Below are positions 58,801-64,000 of a stretch of DNA of 64,000 nt, in pieces; within the stretch, counting starts at the first letter, position 1, and each line of letters begins with the position of its first letter. Under the pieces are notes generated by a model. That model was given only the letters and a program-made list of their open reading frames with translations, made no database searches and was not told the DNA's origin. Source of the DNA: Arenicola marina. Taxonomy: Eukaryota > Annelida > Polychaeta > Arenicolidae. Location: assembly GCA_964019135.1 (NCBI GenBank), contig OZ025255.1, forward strand, positions 6,944,001-7,008,000, read 5' to 3'. The position numbers were made by a program, and so were the translations under genes.

Positions 58801-61800
58801 ACCACAAGCCTGGCCACAGTCAGTTCAATATGTCTATGATACGTAAGGCACCACAAGCCTGGCCACAGTCAGTTCAATATGTCTATGATACGTAAGGCAC
58901 CACAAGCCTGGACACAGTCAGTTCAATATGTCTATGATACGTAAGGCACCACAAGCCTGGCCACAGTCAGTTCAATATGTCTATGATACGTTAGGCACCA
59001 CAAGCCTGGACACAGTCAGTTCAATATGTCTATGATACGTTAGGCACCACAAGCCTGGCCACAGTCAGTTCAATATGTCTATGATACGTAAGGCACCACA
59101 AGCCTGGCCACAGTCAGTTCAATATGTCTGATACGTAAGGTACCACAAGCCTGGCCACAGTCAGTTCAATATGTCTATGATACGTTAGGCACCACAAGCC
59201 TGGCCACAGTCAGTTCAATATGTCTATGATACGTAAGGCACCACAAGCCTGGCCACAGTCAGTTCAATATGTCTATGATACGTTAGGCACCACAAGCCTG
59301 GCCACAGTCAGTTCAATATGTCTATGATACGTAAGGCACCACAAGCCTGGCCACAGTCAGTTCAATATGTCTATGATACGTTAGGCACCACAAGCCTGGC
59401 CACAGTCAGTTCAATATGTCTATGATACGTAAGGCACCACAAGCCTGGACACAGTCAGTTCAATATGTCTATGATACGTTAGGCACCACAAGCCTGGCCA
59501 CAGTCAGTTCAATATGTCTATGATACGTAAGGCACCACAAGCCTGGCCACAGTCAGTTCAATATGTCTATGATACGTAAGGTACCACAAGCCTGGCCACA
59601 GTCAGTTCAATATGTCTATGATACGTTAGGCACCACAAGCCTGGCCACAGTCAGTTCAATATGTCTATGATACGTAAGGCACCACAAGCCTGGCCACAGT
59701 CAGTTCAATATGTCTATGATACGTAAGGCACCACAAGCCTGGACACAGTCAGTTCAATATGTCTATGATACGTAAGGCACCACAAGCCTGGCCACAGTCA
59801 GTTCAATATGTCTATGATACGTTAGGCACCACAAGCCTGGACACAGTCAGTTCAATATGTCTATGATACGTTAGGCACCACAAGCCTGGCCACAGTCAGT
59901 TCAATATGTCTATGATACGTAAGGCACCACAAGCCTGGCCACAGTCAGTTCAATATATCTATGATACGTAAGGCACCACAAGCCTGGACACAGTCAGTTC
60001 AATATGTCTATGATACGTAAGGCACCACAAGCCTGGCCACAGTCAGTTCAATATGTCTATGATACGTAAGGCACCACAAGCCTGGCCACAGTCAGTTCAA
60101 TATGTCTATGATACGTTAGGCACCACAAGCCTGGCCACAGTCAGTTCAATATGTCTATGATACGTTAGGCACCACAAGCCTGGACACAGTCAGTTCAATA
60201 TGTCTATGATACGTAAGGCACCACAAGCCTGGCCACAGTCAGTTCAATATGTCTATGATACGTTAGGCACCACAAGCCTGGCCACAGTCAGTTCAATATG
60301 TCTATGATACGTTAGGCACCACAAGCCTGGCCACAGTCAGTTCAATATGTCTATGATACGTAAGGTACCACAAGCCTGGCCACAGTCAGTTCAATATGTC
60401 TATGATACGTAAGGCACCACAAGCCTGGCCACAGTCAGTTCAATATGTCTATGATACGTAAGGCACCACAAGCCTGGACACAGTCAGTTCAATATGTCTA
60501 TGATACGTTAGGCACCACAAGCCTGGCCACAGTCAGTTCAATATGTCTATGATACGTAAGGCACCACAAGCCTGGCCACAGTCAGTTCAATATGTCTATG
60601 ATACGTAAGGCACCACAAGCCTGGCCACAGTCAGTTCAATATGTCTATGATACGTAAGGCACCACAAGCCTGGCCACAGTCAGTTCAATATGTCTATGAT
60701 ACGTAAGGCACCACAAGCCTGGCCACAGTCAGTTCAATATGTCTATGATACGTAAGGCACCACAAGCCTGGCCACAGTCAGTTCAATATGTCTATGATAC
60801 GTAAGGCACCACAAGCCTGGCCACAGTCAGTTCAATATGTCTATGATACGTAAGGCACCACAAGCCTGGCCACAGTCAGTTCAATATGTCTATGATACGT
60901 AAGGCACCACAAGCCTGGCCACAGTCAGTTCAATATGTCTATGATACGTAAGGCACCACAAGCCTGGCCACAGTCAGTTCAATATGTCTATGATACGTAA
61001 GGCACCACAAGCCTGGCCACAGTCAGTTCAATATGTCTATGATACGTTAGGCACCACAAGCCTGGCCACAGTCAGTTCAATATGTCTATGATACGTAAGG
61101 CACCACAAGCCTGCCCACAGTCAGTTCAATATGTCTATGATACGTAAGGCACCACAAGCCTGTCCACAGTCAGTTCAATATGTCTATGATACGTTAGGCA
61201 CCACAAGCCTGGCCACAGTCAGTTCAATATGTCTATGATACGTAAGGCACCACAAGCCTGGCCACAGTCAGTTCAATATGTCTATGATACGTAAGGCACC
61301 ACAAGCCTGGCCACAGTCAGTTCAATATGTCTATGATACGTAAGGCACCACAAGCCTGGCCACAGTCAGTTCAATATGTCTATGATACGTAAGGCACCAC
61401 AAGCCTGGACACAGTCAGTTCAATATGTCTATGATACGTTAGGCACCACAAGCCTGGCCACAGTCAGTTCAATATGTCTATGATACGTAAGGCACCACAA
61501 GCCTGGCCACAGTCAGTTCAATATGTCTATGATACGTTAGGCACCACAAGCCTGGACACAGTCAGTTCAATATGTCTATGATACGTTAGGCACCACAAGC
61601 CTGGCCACAGTCAGTTCAATATGTCTATGATATGTAAGGTACCACAAGCCTGGCCACAGTCAGTTCAATATGTCTATGATACGTTAGGCACCACAAGCCT
61701 GGCCACAGTCAGTTCAATATGTCTATGATACGTAAGGCACCACAAGCCTGCCCACAGTCAGTTCAATATGTCTATGATACGTAAGGCACCACAAGCCTGG

Positions 61801-64000
61801 CCACAGTCAGTTCAATATGTCTATGATACGTTAGGCACCACAAGCCTGGCCACAGTCAGTTCAATATGTCTATGATACGTAAGGCACCACAAGCCTGGCC
61901 ACAGTCAGTTCAATATGTCTATGATACGTTAGGCACCACAAGCCTGGCCACAGTCAGTTCAATATGTCTATGATACGTTAGGCACCACAAGCCTGGCCAC
62001 AGTCAGTTCAATATGTCTATGATACGTTAGGCACCACAAGCCTGGCCACAGTCAGTTCAATATGTCTATGATACGTTAGGCACCACAAGCCTGGCCACAG
62101 TCAGTTCAATATGTCTATGATACGTTAGGCACCACAAGCCTGGCCACAGTCAGTTCAATATGTCTATGATACGTTAGGCACCACAAGCCTGGCCACAGTC
62201 AGTTCAATATGTCTATGATACGTAAGGCACCACAAGCCTGGCCACAGTCAGTTCAATATGTCTATGATACGTAAGGCACCACAAGCCTGGCCACAGTCAG
62301 TTCAATATGTCTATGATACGTAAGGCACCACAAGCCTGGACACAGTCAGTTCAATATGTCTATGATACGTAAGGCACCACAAGCCTGGCCACAGTCAGTT
62401 CAATATGTCTATGATACGTAAGGCACCACAAGCCTGGCCACAGTCAGTTCAATATGTCTATGATACGTAAGGCACCACAAGCCTGGCAACAGTCAGTTCA
62501 ATATGTCTATGATACGTAAGGCACCACAAGCCTGGCCACAGTCAGTTCAATATGTCTATGATACGTAAGGCACCACAAGCCTGGACACAGTCAGTTCAAT
62601 ATGTCTATGATACGTTAGGCACCACAAGCCTGGCCACAGTCAGTTCAATTCGTCTATGATACGTAAGGTACCACAAGCCTGGCCACAGTCAGTTCAATAT
62701 GTCTATGATACGTAAGGCACCACAAGCCTGGCCACAGTCAGTTCAATATGTCTATGATACGTTAGGCACCACAAGCCTGGCCACAGTCAGTTCAATATGT
62801 CTATGATACGTTAGGCACCACAAGCCTGGCCACAGTCAGTTCAATATGTCTATGATACGTTAGGCACCACAAGCCTGGCCACAGTCAGTTCAATATGTCT
62901 ATCATACGTAAGGCACCACAAGCCTGGACACAGTCAGTTCAATATGTCTATGATACGTTAGGCACCACAAGCCTGGCCACAGTCAGTTCAATATGTCTAT
63001 GATATGTAAGGCACCACAAGCCTGGCCACAGTCAGTTCAATATGTCTATGATACGTTAGGCACCACAAGCCTGGCCACAGTCAGTTCAATATGTCTATGA
63101 TACGTAAGGCACCACAAGCCTGGCCACAGTCAGTTCAATATGTCTATGATACGTAAGGCACCACAAGCCTGGCCACAGTCAGTTCAATATGTCTATGATA
63201 CGTAAGGCACCACAAGCCTGGCCACAGTCAGTTCAATATGTCTATGATACGTAAGGCACCACAAGCCTGGCCACAGTCAGTTCAATATGTCTATGATACG
63301 TAAGGCACCACAAGCCTGGCCACAGTCAGTTCAATATGTCTATGATACGTTAGGCACCACAAGCCTGGCCACAGTCAGTTCAATATGTCTATGATACGTT
63401 AGGCACCACAAGCCTGGCCACAGTCAGTTCAATATGTCTATGATACGTTAGGCACCACAAGCCTGGCCACAGTCAGTTCAATATGTCTATGATACGTAAG
63501 GCACCACAAGCCTGGCCACAGTCAGTTCAATATGTCTATGATACGTTAGGCACCACAAGCCTGGCCACAGTCAGTTCAATATGTCTATGATACGTAAGGC
63601 ACCACAAGCCTGGACACAGTCAGTTCAATATGTCTATGATACGTAAGGTACCACAAGCCTGGCCACAGTCAGTTCAATATGTCTATGATACGTAAGGCAC
63701 CACAAGCCTGGCCACAGTCAGTTCAATATGTCTATGATACGTAAGGCACCACAAGCCTGGACACAGTCAGTTCAATATGTCTATGATACGTAAGGCACCA
63801 CAAGCCTGGCCACAGTCAGTTCAATATGTCTATGATACGTTAGGCACCACAAGCCTGGCCACAGTCAGTTCAATATGTCTATGATACGTAAGGCACCACA
63901 AGCCTGGACACAGTCAGTTCAATATGTCTATGATACGTAAGGCACCACAAGCCTGGCCACAGTCAGTTCAATATGTCTATGATACGTTAGGCACCACAAG
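55891..64000. repeat. 49-bp minisatellite in an ARNT intron, about 165 copies, runs off the window
   Basis: The unit is TATGTCTATGATACGTAAGG, CACCACAAGCCTGGCCACAG, TCAGTTCAA. The main variants are GTTAGG for GTAAGG, GGTACC for GGCACC, and CTGGAC, CTGCCC or CTGTCC for CTGGCC. Near 59127 one unit has lost two bases, and otherwise the length is almost invariant. The array starts 50 bases from the exon at 55590-55841, so it is intronic unless the model is wrong. It ends outside the window. Confidence 0.97.

Overview
The window looks like nuclear DNA of a marine-invertebrate-type bilaterian animal. It has spliced genes with GT-AG introns, degenerate LINEs, many short inverted-repeat transposons and very many minisatellites. 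I cannot name the species. Three host genes can be read with confidence, all on the minus strand: the first three coding exons of METTL5 (an 18S rRNA m6A methyltransferase) at 636-1620; a complete seven-exon acetylserotonin O-methyltransferase-like gene (ASMT, 350 codons) at 16729-22327; and the last two coding exons of ARNT (the bHLH-PAS partner, tango in flies) at 53484-55841, whose upstream part lies beyond the right edge. A fourth, weaker two-exon model lies on the plus strand near 7.6-9.1 kb. The genes do not form an operon or an evident pathway. METTL5 and ASMT are both SAM-dependent methyltransferases but act on unrelated substrates.

Layout: 0-5 kb METTL5, a TA-flanked inverted-repeat transposon and a tandem pair of fold-back hairpins; 4.8-5.7 kb a GC-rich 39-bp array; 6.9-9.9 kb TACCATGGTA-type repeats around the weak gene; 11.9-12.3 kb a LINE 3' end; 13.8-15 kb three tandem repeats; 16.7-22.3 kb ASMT; 22.9-24 kb a long inverted repeat with a 400-bp TTAA-flanked MITE inside one arm; 24.2-26.4 kb arrays; 27.3-28.4 kb a 1.1-kb inverted-repeat element; 28.9-33.8 kb a region bounded by two inverted 61-bp arrays; 35.1-37.2 kb a 5' piece of a LINE with an esterase/zinc-knuckle ORF1; 38.8-41.6 kb a Gypsy-type fossil split by a satellite-filled transposon; 41.6-53.2 kb almost continuous minisatellites; 53.5-64 kb the ARNT end with two large intronic arrays.

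The dominant signal is tandem repetition. By rough addition about 40% of the 64 kb is minisatellite, in more than twenty unrelated families with units of about 20 to 77 bp. The largest is a 49-bp unit repeated about 165 times (more than 8.1 kb, running off the window) inside an ARNT intron. Most long open frames in the window are by-products of these arrays. The best candidates for something undescribed are the transposon with TATGGCAAGCC ends and a satellite core, the exactly 400-bp TTAA MITE for which the locus itself supplies an empty site, the tandem fold-back pair at 4.1-4.3 kb, and the 1143-bp higher-order repeat inside the 44-bp array.
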